Source: Zeaxanthinibacter enoshimensis | GTDB taxonomy: Bacteria; Bacteroidota; Bacteroidia; Flavobacteriales; Flavobacteriaceae | DNA length: 64,000 bases | Direction of reading: 5' to 3' | NCBI RefSeq assembly: GCF_004362865.1 | Contig: NZ_SNYI01000001.1 | Span: 558,001-622,000 of the forward strand | Shown: positions 45,238-54,376 of the stretch, piece by piece | How positions within the stretch are numbered: position 1 is the first letter of the stretch | Layout: each line of letters opens with the position of its first letter | Program-made: the position numbers and the translations under genes | Notes under the pieces: generated by a model | Told to the model about the DNA's origin: nothing | Seen by the model: only the letters and a program-made list of their open reading frames with translations | Databases searched by the model: none

Positions 45238-45984
45238 ATGAATCTCAAATTAAAAGTTTGGCGTCAGAACGATGCCCACGCAAAAGGGAAGATGGTAGAT
45301 TACTCTATCAGCGGTATTGAAGGAGATATGTCTTTCCTTGAAATGCTGGACATCCTGAATGAGAACCTCATCAACGAAGGAAAGGAGCCGGTCGAGTTTG
45401 ATCACGACTGCCGGGAAGGGATCTGCGGTAGCTGCTCCCTGCAGATCAACGGGGAACCCCATGGGCCCGACAGGTTTATAACAACATGCCAGCTTCATAT
45501 GCGGAAATTCAAGGACGGGGACACCATCGTCATTGAACCTTTCCGCGCCACAGCCTTCCCAGTTATAAAAGACCTAGTGGTAGATCGTACTGCCTTTGAC
45601 CGCATTCAGCAGGCAGGAGGCTATATCTCCGTCAATACTTCCGGAAATACGGTTGATGCTAATGCCATCCCCGTACAGAAGGAAGCTGCCGACGAGGCAA
45701 TGGATTCTGCCACCTGTATTGGATGTGGTGCTTGTGTGGCAGCTTGTAAGAACGCCAGTGCTATGCTGTTTACTTCGGCCAAAGTTTCCCAGTTTGCCCT
45801 GCTTCCCCAAGGACAGGTTGAAGCAACGGAACGAGTCAAGAACATGGTACGACAAATGGATCTTGAAGGATTTGGTAACTGTACCAACACCGGGGCCTGT
45901 GAAGTAGAATGTCCTAAAGGTATCTCTTTGGAGAATATCGCGAGGATGAACCGGGAATATCTTAAAGCCCAGGCGAAAGGCTGA
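45238..45984 (+). CDS. sdhB: Succinate dehydrogenase iron-sulphur subunit
   Basis: Transfers electrons from FAD to the quinone site through three Fe-S clusters. 248 residues. The [2Fe-2S] ligands are Cys58, Cys63, Cys66 and Cys84. The C-terminal ferredoxin domain has [11 protein letters not shown] (Cys160, 163, 166, 170) and [14 protein letters not shown] (Cys215, 221, 225), matching [4Fe-4S] and [3Fe-4S] centres. It ends the operon, with an intrinsic terminator 27 bp later. Confidence 0.97.
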   Translation: MNLKLKVWRQNDAHAKGKMVDYSISGIEGDMSFLEMLDILNENLINEGKEPVEFDHDCREGICGSCSLQINGEPHGPDRFITTCQLHMRKFKDGDTIVIEPFRATAFPVIKDLVVDRTAFDRIQQAGGYISVNTSGNTVDANAIPVQKEAADEAMDSATCIGCGACVAACKNASAMLFTSAKVSQFALLPQGQVEATERVKNMVRQMDLEGFGNCTNTGACEVECPKGISLENIARMNREYLKAQAKG

Positions 45985-46010
45985 TCCTAAAAATTTTCCA
46001 GAAATAATTC

Positions 46011-46056
46011 AAGCCATCTGCAGTCCTTAAAGGGAGCAGATGGCTTCCTTTTTTTC
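46011..46056 (+). terminator. Terminator of sdhCAB
   Basis: An 11-bp perfect stem AAGCCATCTGC/GCAGATGGCTT, then CC and a run of seven Ts. The 200 bp after it, up to the next gene, contain three TTTAAC-type repeats (46108, 46144, 46174 region) and no ORF. Confidence 0.92.
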
Positions 46057-46252
46057 TACACCCCTTAACAACCAAAAAGTTCTTTAAAGACCTATTGAAC
46101 TTTTTTGCTAAGGGATTTAACACTTGGGACAGATCTTATTAAAGATTTAACCCAATGGGTTCATTTTTTAAAAGGGGTTTAACGGTGTCTTCGCCTGCTG
46201 CTATGTATATTAAGTATGAAATAATTCACTAATCATAATAGACATAAATAAC

Positions 46253-46798
46253 ATGAAAAAGATAGCGATACTAGCAACTAACGGATTCGAAGAAATTGAG
46301 CTTACCTCTCCCTTACAAGCCATGAAGAACGAAGGCTTCGAGGTAGATATCGTAAGTGAGGAGTCTGGCCGAATAAAAGGATGGAATGATGGAGATTGGT
46401 CGAATTCCTATTCAGTCGATAAGACCTTGGACCAGGTAAAAGCTTCTGATTACAATGCCCTGATGTTACCGGGCGGAGTCATCAACCCGGATAAGTTAAG
46501 GAGAAACGAGGATGCCCTTACGTTTGTCAGGGACTTCTTTAAGCAGGAGAAGCCGGTTGCTGCCATTTGCCACGCCCCACAGGTACTGATCAGTGCAGGG
46601 GTAGTAGAAGGCCGTAAAATGACGTCTTTCCATTCTATTAAAGATGACCTGATCAACGCCGGTGCTAACTGGGTAGATGAAGAAGTGGTTGTAGACCAGG
46701 GATTCGTCACCAGCAGGAACCCGGACGACCTTCCGGCATTTAATGCCAAATTGGTCGAAGAGATCAAAGAAGGTAAGCACGAAGAACAACACGCCTAA
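46253..46798 (+). CDS. DJ-1/PfpI family protein
   Basis: A 181-residue cytoplasmic protein of the PfpI/YhbO branch of the DJ-1 superfamily. The nucleophile elbow AICHAPQVLISAGVV contains Cys and His, and an early Glu in NGFEEIEL is in the expected place. Members have been described as proteases, glyoxalases or deglycases. The activity in this organism cannot be told from sequence, and stress protection is the usual context. It is monocistronic, with a terminator 23 bp after the stop. Confidence 0.92.
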   Translation: MKKIAILATNGFEEIELTSPLQAMKNEGFEVDIVSEESGRIKGWNDGDWSNSYSVDKTLDQVKASDYNALMLPGGVINPDKLRRNEDALTFVRDFFKQEKPVAAICHAPQVLISAGVVEGRKMTSFHSIKDDLINAGANWVDEEVVVDQGFVTSRNPDDLPAFNAKLVEEIKEGKHEEQHA

Positions 46799-46820
46799 TT
46801 TCAGGCACTATAAGTAATAT

Positions 46821-46848
46821 AACCCGTTGCCCCGCAGCGGGTTTTTTT
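46821..46848 (+). terminator. Terminator after the PfpI-like gene
   Basis: AACCCG/CGGGTT stem with an 11-nt GC-rich loop, followed by seven Ts. Confidence 0.88.
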
Positions 46849-46891
46849 ATATGCAATTCCCTACATTTAGCTAAGCTCAAAAATATGCATC

Positions 46892-48040
46892 ATGACCTAC
46901 AATATATCTTCCAAATTACCCGGACTGGAGCCTTCAATTTTTACGGTAATGGGCCAAATGGCACGTAAGCATAATGCGGTAAATCTCTCACAGGGTTTCC
47001 CTGATTTTGAACCGGATCCACAGCTGCTGTCACTGGTCGAAAACGCCATGCGCTCCGGTTACAACCAGTATGCGCCGATGGCCGGGATCTTCCCGCTTCG
47101 CGAGGGTATTTCCGGTAAAATAAAAAACCTGTATGGTCACTCTTTTGATCCCGATACGGAGATCACCGTAACCAGCGGGGCTACACAAGCTATTTTTACT
47201 GCGATAACAGCCTTCATCAACCCCGGTGACGAGGTGATTCTGATCAGGCCGGCTTATGATTGCTACGAGCCCGCTATTGTCCTGAACGGGGGCAGAGTAG
47301 TTTCTGTACAGATGAAAGGCAAAGACCATACTATTGATTGGGATGAATTCCGTGCCGCGATAAGCTCACGCACCCGTATGGTCGTCATCAACACCCCTCA
47401 TAACCCCAGTGGCACCATCTTTTCACAAAGCGATATGCAGGCCCTGGAGAAAGCTTTAGATCAAACAGATATACTTCTACTCAGTGATGAGGTGTATGAA
47501 CACCTGGTCTTTGACGGGAACCAGCACGAAAGTGTGGCCCGGTATCCCGGCTTGGTATCGCGAAGCCTTATCTGTGCTTCCTTTGGAAAAACATTCCATA
47601 CCACCGGGTGGAAAATGGGATACTGTGCCGCCCCTGCAAACCTGATGTCAGAGTTCCGCAAGGTGCACGAATTTAATGTGTACTGTGTCAATCACCCCAT
47701 CCAGCATGCATTGGCCACCTACCTGCAGGACCCGGAAACTTACCTCGGCCTGGGGCCCTTATTCCAGGAAAAAAGGGATTTTTTCCTCGATTCAATAGCG
47801 GGGTCCCGGTTCCGTTTTACTCCCTGCAATGGCACCTATTTCCAGTTGTTGGATTACAGCGCTATCTCCGAAGAAAAAGATACAGACTTTGCAAGGAGAC
47901 TGATTACTGAATTCGGTATCGCAAGTATTCCTATTTCTGTCTTTAACGAACAGCAGGAAGATCACCAGCAACTCCGGTTTTGCTTTGCAAAAAAAGAAGA
48001 GACCTTGTCACGTGCTGCAGACATCCTTAAGAAGATCTAA
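46892..48040 (+). CDS. PLP aminotransferase, methionine/kynurenine type
   Basis: A class I aminotransferase of 382 residues. AVNLSQGFPDFEPD opens the domain, TSGATQAIF and TPHNPSGTIF follow, and the PLP-binding Lys lies in ICASFGKTFHTTGWKMGY near residue 234. The overall pattern resembles E. coli YbdL (methionine aminotransferase) and kynurenine aminotransferases, so methionine salvage or aromatic transamination is likely. It is convergent with the serine hydrolase gene and overlaps it by four bases. Confidence 0.92.
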   Translation: MTYNISSKLPGLEPSIFTVMGQMARKHNAVNLSQGFPDFEPDPQLLSLVENAMRSGYNQYAPMAGIFPLREGISGKIKNLYGHSFDPDTEITVTSGATQAIFTAITAFINPGDEVILIRPAYDCYEPAIVLNGGRVVSVQMKGKDHTIDWDEFRAAISSRTRMVVINTPHNPSGTIFSQSDMQALEKALDQTDILLLSDEVYEHLVFDGNQHESVARYPGLVSRSLICASFGKTFHTTGWKMGYCAAPANLMSEFRKVHEFNVYCVNHPIQHALATYLQDPETYLGLGPLFQEKRDFFLDSIAGSRFRFTPCNGTYFQLLDYSAISEEKDTDFARRLITEFGIASIPISVFNEQQEDHQQLRFCFAKKEETLSRAADILKKI

Positions 48041-49188
48041 TCCAGGGAAGCATAGACCCGCTTCATGAATTCGCCGATCTTTGATGGTTCCAGCCAACGC
48101 GTGATCACCACCAGTTTCTGTTCCTGGTCGATAACAATGAAGTTCCCCCCGAAGCCTGCAGCATAAAATATATGCTCCGGGATACCCTCCCATTGCCTGT
48201 CACCGGGTTTGTTGAGCCACCACATATGACCGTAATTTGGTTCAGGAGCAGAAGGAGTTACCGCTTCCTGTATCCATTCCTCGCTGATAAGGCGTTCCCC
48301 GTTCCATTCCCCGTTATTCATGAACAATAGTCCGAAACGGGCCATATCCTTAGTGCTGATAAATATTCCCGCTCCTGAGTGCCCCCCTCCGGTAACGGAT
48401 TTCATCTTGTAACCGTCTATCTCTGTCCAGGCATGGTCATAACCAAACCACCTCCAGGAGGAGGATGCGCCTATGGGATCCATTATTTCTTCTTTAAGAA
48501 CTGCAGGGAGCGGTTGCCGCCAGACATGGGTAAGGGCATATGCCAGCACATTAACGCGTACATCATTGTATTCCATTACGGTGCCGGGTTCATTCAGTGA
48601 CCTGTTCTTCCATTCATCTATACCTCCCTCCATGGGAGGCCTGTCAGCCCAGTCATACAAACCCCATAACTGGCCGGACCAGTCCGAATTTTGTTGTAAC
48701 AGCTGATTCCACTGTATCTTACTATTATGCTCCCCTTCAAAAGTGCCATCCCAGATGTACCTGGATACCTTGTCCGAGGTTTTAGCGATGAGTCCCTGGT
48801 CAACGGCCAGGCCAGCTATTGTCGATAAAAAACTTTTGGTTACACTGAAGGTCATATCCACACGTTCTGTATCTCCCCATTGCTTTACCAAGTAGCCGTT
48901 TTTAAGTATCATGCCCGCAGGACCTCCTCTTTTCTTGGTTGGACCCAGAATTTCGTGGAAAGGTTCCCTTTCAAATCCTTTTAATATCGCTATCCGCAGG
49001 TCCCTGGATCCACCGTATTCATTTGCTGTTGCAAAAGAAACGGCGTCTTCCAGGGCAGCAGGTTTCATGCCCGCTTCCTTTACATCTTTCTGCTCCCAGT
49101 CTCCCCTCCCGGGAAAATAATTCTGGGCACTTAATATGCCCGTAAGTCCCAGGCATAACATGAGTACTGATCGCTGAATTGTTTTCAT
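48037..49188 (-). CDS. Exported serine hydrolase (class C beta-lactamase-like)
   Basis: 383 residues from the Met at 49188 with a signal peptide ending GILSAQ. The S-x-x-K box is TFSVTKSFLSTIAG, the Tyr box is MEYNDVRVNVLAYAL (Y-x-N-like), and the third box is GGGHSGAGIF. It probably hydrolyses esters or peptides in the envelope; antibiotic resistance is not implied. It overlaps the aminotransferase gene by four bases at its 3' end and follows the GNAT gene on the same strand, whose stop lies inside the longer frame. Confidence 0.88.
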   Translation of the reverse strand: MKTIQRSVLMLCLGLTGILSAQNYFPGRGDWEQKDVKEAGMKPAALEDAVSFATANEYGGSRDLRIAILKGFEREPFHEILGPTKKRGGPAGMILKNGYLVKQWGDTERVDMTFSVTKSFLSTIAGLAVDQGLIAKTSDKVSRYIWDGTFEGEHNSKIQWNQLLQQNSDWSGQLWGLYDWADRPPMEGGIDEWKNRSLNEPGTVMEYNDVRVNVLAYALTHVWRQPLPAVLKEEIMDPIGASSSWRWFGYDHAWTEIDGYKMKSVTGGGHSGAGIFISTKDMARFGLLFMNNGEWNGERLISEEWIQEAVTPSAPEPNYGHMWWLNKPGDRQWEGIPEHIFYAAGFGGNFIVIDQEQKLVVITRWLEPSKIGEFMKRVYASLD

Positions 49189-49193
49189 ATGGT

Positions 49194-49733
49194 TCATCGG
49201 AATTTTATATTACTTAAATCTGCCTTCATCACCCAGTCCATCTGTTTATCGTTGCCAATGTAATAGGGGTGCATTCCACTTTTTACAAACCCTTGCTTTT
49301 CGTAAAAGCGGATGGCATCCCTGTTCTCTTCCCAGACCCCTAACCACAGGTATTGTTTATCCTCCGCGATGGCCATCTTTTTGACCCGGGACAGGATTTC
49401 TGCCCCGATCCCCAGGCCCTGGAACTCTTTTAAGACATAGATCCGCTCCAGTTCCATCCCGCTGTCTTCCAACAGATCTGTTTGTGCATTGCCCGTGTTA
49501 AGTTTAATATAAGCTACTAATACTGTATCACGGTAAACAAAGTAAAAACGACTTCCGGGACGCTGTAATTCCCGGGCTAAAGTCTCAGGAGAGAAAGCAG
49601 TATCGAGGTAAGTTTTAAAATCATCGGGGTTGTTCTGATCTTCAAAAGCTACCGCAAAGGTCTCCCTGGAGATGCGGGTGAGCAATTCCAGTTCGCCTTT
49701 TTTGCACTCCTTGAAAATAAGATCTTTTGCCAT
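49194..49733 (-). CDS. GNAT-family N-acetyltransferase
   Basis: 179 residues with a GNAT fold. The acetyl-CoA loop is FQGLGIGAEILSRVKKMA (Q-x-x-G-I-G), preceded by LERIYVLKEF and followed by LWLGVWEENRDAIRFYEKQG. The substrate is unknown. A strong terminator hairpin ends only 18 bp upstream of its ATG, so transcription must start inside or read through that hairpin. Confidence 0.92.
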   Translation of the reverse strand: MAKDLIFKECKKGELELLTRISRETFAVAFEDQNNPDDFKTYLDTAFSPETLARELQRPGSRFYFVYRDTVLVAYIKLNTGNAQTDLLEDSGMELERIYVLKEFQGLGIGAEILSRVKKMAIAEDKQYLWLGVWEENRDAIRFYEKQGFVKSGMHPYYIGNDKQMDWVMKADLSNIKFR

Positions 49734-49750
49734 TACCGGAGCTCTAAAAT

Positions 49751-49789
49751 AAAAAAAGGAGCAATACGCGTGGTATTACTCCTTTTTTT
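49751..49789. terminator. Strong bidirectional terminator
   Basis: Stem AAAAAAAGGAG(C)AATAC / GTATT(A)CTCCTTTTTTT with loop GCGTG. It lies 19-57 bp past the 33-codon ORF stop and 18 bp before the GNAT start on the minus strand. Confidence 0.88.
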
Positions 49790-49807
49790 AATCATTCATT
49801 TTCCTGT

Positions 49808-49909
49808 TCAGAACATGAATAATTTCTTTGCCAGCATCAGCAGTCCACTCAGAAAGTTGCTGCGATACACTTGAATTTCTTCTTCGGCATGATGGTTTTG
49901 TTGTTCCAT
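49808..49909 (-). CDS. 33-codon small ORF with its own terminator
   Basis: ATG at 49909, TGA at 49810-49808. The peptide has a polar, acidic N-terminal half (MEQQNHHAEEEIQVYRSN) and a hydrophobic, Lys-containing C-terminal half (FLSGLLMLAKKLFMF), which would form an amphipathic or membrane-binding helix. A terminator follows 19 bp downstream. No family is recognised and there is no convincing TAnnTTTG box. It is too short to be confident from one sequence. Confidence 0.4.
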   Translation of the reverse strand: MEQQNHHAEEEIQVYRSNFLSGLLMLAKKLFMF

Positions 49910-50045
49910 AGGCAATAGGTTTGGGTTAAGATCTGGGGTTTTCAGGTATTAAATTAAACTATAAGGTCTTCTAATTATTGTGGACGTAGGCTGCCCGCTG
50001 ATGTTAAAATTATAGATTTTGGCAATAATTTCGATGAACTGTATC

Positions 50046-50699
50046 TCAGAACTGCATTTCCGGAATATCTCCTTCAACAATCAACGCCCCTTCGGTAGCT
50101 TCCCGGATAGTTTCCACACTTACCCCTGGTGCTCTTTCCAGAAGCCTGAATCCTTCCGATGTCACTTCGAGCACCGCCAGGTTAGTCACTATCTTCTTAA
50201 CGCACTGCACACCTGTCAGGGGTAATGTACAACGCTTGAGTAATTTGGATTCTCCAGCCCTGTTGGTATGCATCATGGCCACGATGATATTCTCTGCCGA
50301 GGCCACCAAGTCCATGGCGCCGCCCATTCCTTTTACCATTTTTCCGGGAATCTTCCAGTTGGCAATATCCCCGTTTTCTGCAACCTCCATGGCACCGAGG
50401 ATGGTAAGGTCCACATGTTGGCCCCTGATCATCCCGAAACTTGTGGCGGAGTCAAAGAAGGAAGCTCCCGGGAGCGTGGTTATGGTTTGCTTGCCCGCAT
50501 TGATAATATCTGCATCTTCCTCTCCTTCAAATGGAAAAGGGCCCATTCCCAGGACACCGTTCTCACTCTGGAATTCAACACTGATATCGTCTCGGACAAA
50601 ATTGGCGACAAGGGTTGGTATCCCGATCCCCAAATTGACATAATAGCCATCTTTGACTTCCCTGGCAATTCTCTTTGCTATTCCGTTCTTATCCAGCAT
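50046..50699 (-). CDS. scoB: 3-oxoacid CoA-transferase subunit B
   Basis: Transfers CoA between succinyl-CoA and acetoacetate or a similar 3-oxo acid. 217 residues with GIGIPTLVANFV near the start and the catalytic Glu motif SENGVLGMGPFP. The ATG overlaps the scoA stop by one base. Confidence 0.95.
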   Translation of the reverse strand: MLDKNGIAKRIAREVKDGYYVNLGIGIPTLVANFVRDDISVEFQSENGVLGMGPFPFEGEEDADIINAGKQTITTLPGASFFDSATSFGMIRGQHVDLTILGAMEVAENGDIANWKIPGKMVKGMGGAMDLVASAENIIVAMMHTNRAGESKLLKRCTLPLTGVQCVKKIVTNLAVLEVTSEGFRLLERAPGVSVETIREATEGALIVEGDIPEMQF

Positions 50700-51400
50700 T
50701 AGTTCCTTTTTCTTACTGTGCGTTGTTCTATTCTCTTTTCATAATTCTTGCCCTGGAATATCCGGGTGACAAAGATCCCGGGAATATGGATTTCGTTCGG
50801 GTCCAGTTCCCCGGCAGGTACTAATTCCTCCACCTCGGCCACCGTGATCTTTGCTGCCCCGCACATACAGGGGTTAAAATTCCGGGCCGTCCCTTTAAAG
50901 ATCAGGTTCCCGGCTTCATCTCCTTTCCAGGCCTTGACCAAGGAGAAGTCGGCTTTGAAAGCTTCTTCCAACACGTACATCTTCCCGTTGAATTCCCGGG
51001 TTTCCTTTCCCAAAGAAACCTCTGTCCCGTATCCTGCAGGAGTATAGAATGCGGGAAATCCTGCCTGTGCAGCCCGGCATTTCTCGGCCAGCGTCCCCTG
51101 GGGCGTAAGTTCTACCTCAAGTTCCCCGCTGAGCATCTGCCTTTCGAATTCTTCGTTTTCTCCCACATAAGACGAGATCATCTTCCTGATCTGCCGCTTC
51201 TGCAAGAGCAATCCCAGGCCAAAATCATCCACCCCGGCATTATTGCTGATGCACGTCAGGTCTTTTACTCCCAGCCTGACCAGTTCGGAGATCGCATTTT
51301 CCGGGATACCGCACAGGCCAAACCCCCCGAGCATGATGGTCATACCATCCTTTACCCCTTCAAGGGCCGTGTCTACGTCAGCTACTGTTTTTTTAATCAT
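50699..51400 (-). CDS. scoA: 3-oxoacid CoA-transferase subunit A
   Basis: The partner subunit of scoB. 233 residues with the CoA-loop motif [13 protein letters not shown] and [20 protein letters not shown]. The pair probably serves ketone-body or branched-chain catabolism. The 146 bp between this gene and pbp1A hold nothing I recognise. Confidence 0.95.
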   Translation of the reverse strand: MIKKTVADVDTALEGVKDGMTIMLGGFGLCGIPENAISELVRLGVKDLTCISNNAGVDDFGLGLLLQKRQIRKMISSYVGENEEFERQMLSGELEVELTPQGTLAEKCRAAQAGFPAFYTPAGYGTEVSLGKETREFNGKMYVLEEAFKADFSLVKAWKGDEAGNLIFKGTARNFNPCMCGAAKITVAEVEELVPAGELDPNEIHIPGIFVTRIFQGKNYEKRIEQRTVRKRN

Positions 51401-51546
51401 ATCTGTTAATCTAGTCTGAATGCACCCATGTTAAACCGGGCGTTCTTAGGTTACTAAAATAAGGTTTTATGGTGTAATAGCCTTGGATCAGTTTCACCTA
51501 AATACATGGATACTGTTCCGGGAATAAGCGTTAGGTAAGTGGTGAT

Positions 51547-53889
51547 CTAAAAATCCAGGTCGTCCATATCATCTTCAAGATCGGCCTCTTTTTCGGTCTC
51601 CTCCGGTAACTTATTACAGTCTACTATAATGGACAGGTCCTCCGGTTCTGCGAACTCTTCCTTGGAGATTCCCAATTCCGGTTCATTGTAATTCTTCTTC
51701 ATATACAATGCCCAGATAGGCAGGGCCATAGAAGCTCCCTGGCCATAGGTAATGCTTTTAAAGTGAACCGAGCGTTCCTCTCCACCAACCCACACCCCTG
51801 TAACCAGGTTGGGTACCATGCCGATAAACCAGCCATCACTATTGTTCTGTGTGGTCCCGGTCTTCCCGGCTATAGGGTTGGTAAATCCATAGGGGTAACC
51901 AGTAATGATCTCTTTATAAACGGTAACATCCTTACTGGAAGAGGTACGAAGCCTGGTTCCAGACCCGCCTTCGGTCACACCTTCCATGAGTTTGACCATG
52001 GCATAGGCCACATCTTTACTGAGTACATCCTTGGTTTCGGGAACGTATTCGTAGAGTACTGTACCGTTCTTATCCTCAATACGGGTTACCATAACCGGTT
52101 TTACGTATACCCCCTGGTTGGCAAAGGTCCCGTAAGCTCCCACCATTTCGTATACATTAAAATCGGTCGTTCCCAGTGCGATCGAAGGCACGGGGAGTAT
52201 TTCCCTGCTTAAACCAAGGTTTTTGACAATGGACACTACGGGCTTTGGCCCTACCCTGTCTATCAGTTGTGCCGTAACGGTATTCACGGAATTGGCCAGG
52301 GCTTTCTTCAGGGTGTACATCTTACCCGAGTATTTCCCGTCAGAATTTTTAGGACACCAGGCCTCTATGTTTCCATGCTTCCCGGCTTCTATACAGTACT
52401 GGCTGTCCGGGAGCGAATCGCAGGGTGATAACCTCAACTGGTCTATGGCTGCTGCGTATATAAAAGGTTTAAAGGTAGAACCTGCCTGCCTTGCCCCCTG
52501 GATCACGTTATCGTACTGGAAATGCTTATAATTGACTCCCCCCACCCATGCTTTTACATGGCCGGTCTGAGGCTCCATAGACATCATGGAAGTTCGCAGG
52601 AACGACTTGTAGTACCTTATGGAATCCAGTGGCGTCATCACCGTATCCTTTTCCTTGGTCTCGGCATTCCAGTCAAAAACAGTCATCTCGGTTTCTTTCT
52701 GAAAGGACTCCCGGATCTCCTTTTCGGATTTCCCCGCTGCTTTCATTCCGCGCCACCTGCTCGAGTTCTTCATGGCGCGTTCCATTATGTCATCAATTTC
52801 CGAGTCTTCCAGGTCGAGGAACGGAGTAGTAGGGTTACGGGCCGGTGTATTCTGTACAAAGAATTCGGCCTGCAGTCTTTTCATGTGTTCAGAGACGCTT
52901 TCTTCTGCATGGGTCTGCATGCGCGAATCGATAGTGGTATAGATCTTTAATCCGTCCAGGTACAAGTTCCATTTATCTCTTTCTCCTTCTAGGGCGGGTT
53001 TTGGGTTGTCGGCGATCCAACGGTTCATAAAGCCCTGGAGGTACATCCTGAAGTAGGTAGCAAGTCCTTCCCGGTGAGATTCCGGGCTGAAATTGATATT
53101 CATTTCCAGGGCCTGCAAGGAGTCTTTGGCCTCCTCGGTGATGTAGTCGTACTTGGCCATCTGGGAAAGCACCGTATTCCTGCGGTTCAATACTAATTCT
53201 TCCCTTCTTATAGGGTTGTACAGGGATGAGTTTTTAAGCATTCCTACAAGCACGGCAGATTCCTCTGTTTTCAGGTCTTTAGGTTCCTTCCCGAAGTAGA
53301 TCCTCGCTGCGGAACGTATCCCGTCTGCATTGTAATTAAAGTCGTAGATGTTCATATACATCGCGATGATCTCCGACTTGGTATATTGTCTCTCCAGCCG
53401 GGTAGCGATCACCCATTCCTTTACTTTCTGTATGGCCCGGCTTAAAACATCCCCTGAAGCTCTCTTGGTGAAGAGCAGTTTAGACAACTGCTGCGAGATG
53501 GTACTGGCTCCTCCTCTTTGTCCCAGGAAGACTATAGCGCGTAATGTTCCCCAGGCATCAATACCCGAATGACTGTAATAACGTACATCTTCCGTAGCGA
53601 TCAATGCATCTACGAGGTTTTGGGGAAGATCGTCATACCCTACAGGAGTACGGTTATCGTCCAAGTAGAATTTCCCAAGGGTCTGCCCATCAGCAGAGAT
53701 GATCTCGGTGGCCAGGTTGGTCTGTGGATTTTCAAGTCGTTCAAAAGTTGGCATTTCTCCGAAGGCTCCCCAGGAGGCGAGCAGGAATATCAGTACTATG
53801 GAGAAAATTCCTGCGGCAAACAGGATCCAGAACCATTTTACAAAAGTTCTGAAAGACCTTTTCGGCTTTTTTTTCTTTGCTTTAGCCAT
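51547..53889 (-). CDS. Bifunctional penicillin-binding protein 1A
   Basis: Polymerises and cross-links peptidoglycan. 780 residues from the Met at 53889, four bases after the gldH stop. A Met 21 bases earlier would overlap gldH. A basic cytoplasmic tail and one membrane helix (~residues 18-40) precede the GT51 domain (ATEDVRYYSHSGIDAWG, GGASTISQQLSKLL). The transpeptidase domain has S-x-x-K in AGSTFKPFIYAA (~471), S-x-N in SVNTVTAQ and KTGTTQNNSDGWF. The C-terminus is an acidic tail. Confidence 0.96.
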   Translation of the reverse strand: MAKAKKKKPKRSFRTFVKWFWILFAAGIFSIVLIFLLASWGAFGEMPTFERLENPQTNLATEIISADGQTLGKFYLDDNRTPVGYDDLPQNLVDALIATEDVRYYSHSGIDAWGTLRAIVFLGQRGGASTISQQLSKLLFTKRASGDVLSRAIQKVKEWVIATRLERQYTKSEIIAMYMNIYDFNYNADGIRSAARIYFGKEPKDLKTEESAVLVGMLKNSSLYNPIRREELVLNRRNTVLSQMAKYDYITEEAKDSLQALEMNINFSPESHREGLATYFRMYLQGFMNRWIADNPKPALEGERDKWNLYLDGLKIYTTIDSRMQTHAEESVSEHMKRLQAEFFVQNTPARNPTTPFLDLEDSEIDDIMERAMKNSSRWRGMKAAGKSEKEIRESFQKETEMTVFDWNAETKEKDTVMTPLDSIRYYKSFLRTSMMSMEPQTGHVKAWVGGVNYKHFQYDNVIQGARQAGSTFKPFIYAAAIDQLRLSPCDSLPDSQYCIEAGKHGNIEAWCPKNSDGKYSGKMYTLKKALANSVNTVTAQLIDRVGPKPVVSIVKNLGLSREILPVPSIALGTTDFNVYEMVGAYGTFANQGVYVKPVMVTRIEDKNGTVLYEYVPETKDVLSKDVAYAMVKLMEGVTEGGSGTRLRTSSSKDVTVYKEIITGYPYGFTNPIAGKTGTTQNNSDGWFIGMVPNLVTGVWVGGEERSVHFKSITYGQGASMALPIWALYMKKNYNEPELGISKEEFAEPEDLSIIVDCNKLPEETEKEADLEDDMDDLDF

Positions 53890-53893
53890 CGAT

Positions 53894-54376
53894 TTACTCT
53901 TGCTTTTCAATTTCTAATCCAACATCCGTGATCCCGGGCAGTTCCACAACGCCTTCCACATCCCCGTTCTTCCTCATCGCATGTTGTAAGGTAACCGTAT
54001 ATTCCCCGGTATCCGGGAATACCATGGCCTCCTTAAACCACAGCTTATTCTCTTTGATACTCCCCTGCCCTTTTCCCATCCAAGTCCCGTCAGGGCGGGC
54101 CATTTCATATTCAAGGGTATCTATGGAAGTCTCCCCTCCCGGAGTATTGAACGCAGCAATTACGAACAAATTGCTGTAAGGGAAGCGATCATCGTTACGG
54201 ATATTAAAATACAGGTTATGAGATTGTATGGTATCCGGGGCTTTAAAGGTGAAAGTCATCACTTCGTCCCGGTCCCAGCTGCCCCCGGTGGTAGATTCAC
54301 TCCGGGTATATACCAGGTTATCATTACATGAGAGCAGGGCTAAAGCACATACCAGGCCCAACAGGAGATTACGCAT
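53894..54376 (-). CDS. gldH: Gliding-motility lipoprotein GldH
   Basis: 160 residues from the Met at 54376. The longer frame starts inside the upstream gene. Lipoprotein signal MRNLLLGLVCALALLSC, then a beta-rich domain (ESTTGGSWDRDEVMTFTF; SHNLYFNIRNDDRFPYSNLF) typical of GldH, which Flavobacterium needs for gliding and is tied to the type IX secretion machinery. It overlaps the RicT/PSP1 gene by 8 bp and precedes pbp1A by 4 bp. I believe this gene order is common in flavobacteria. Confidence 0.93.
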   Translation of the reverse strand: MRNLLLGLVCALALLSCNDNLVYTRSESTTGGSWDRDEVMTFTFKAPDTIQSHNLYFNIRNDDRFPYSNLFVIAAFNTPGGETSIDTLEYEMARPDGTWMGKGQGSIKENKLWFKEAMVFPDTGEYTVTLQHAMRKNGDVEGVVELPGITDVGLEIEKQE

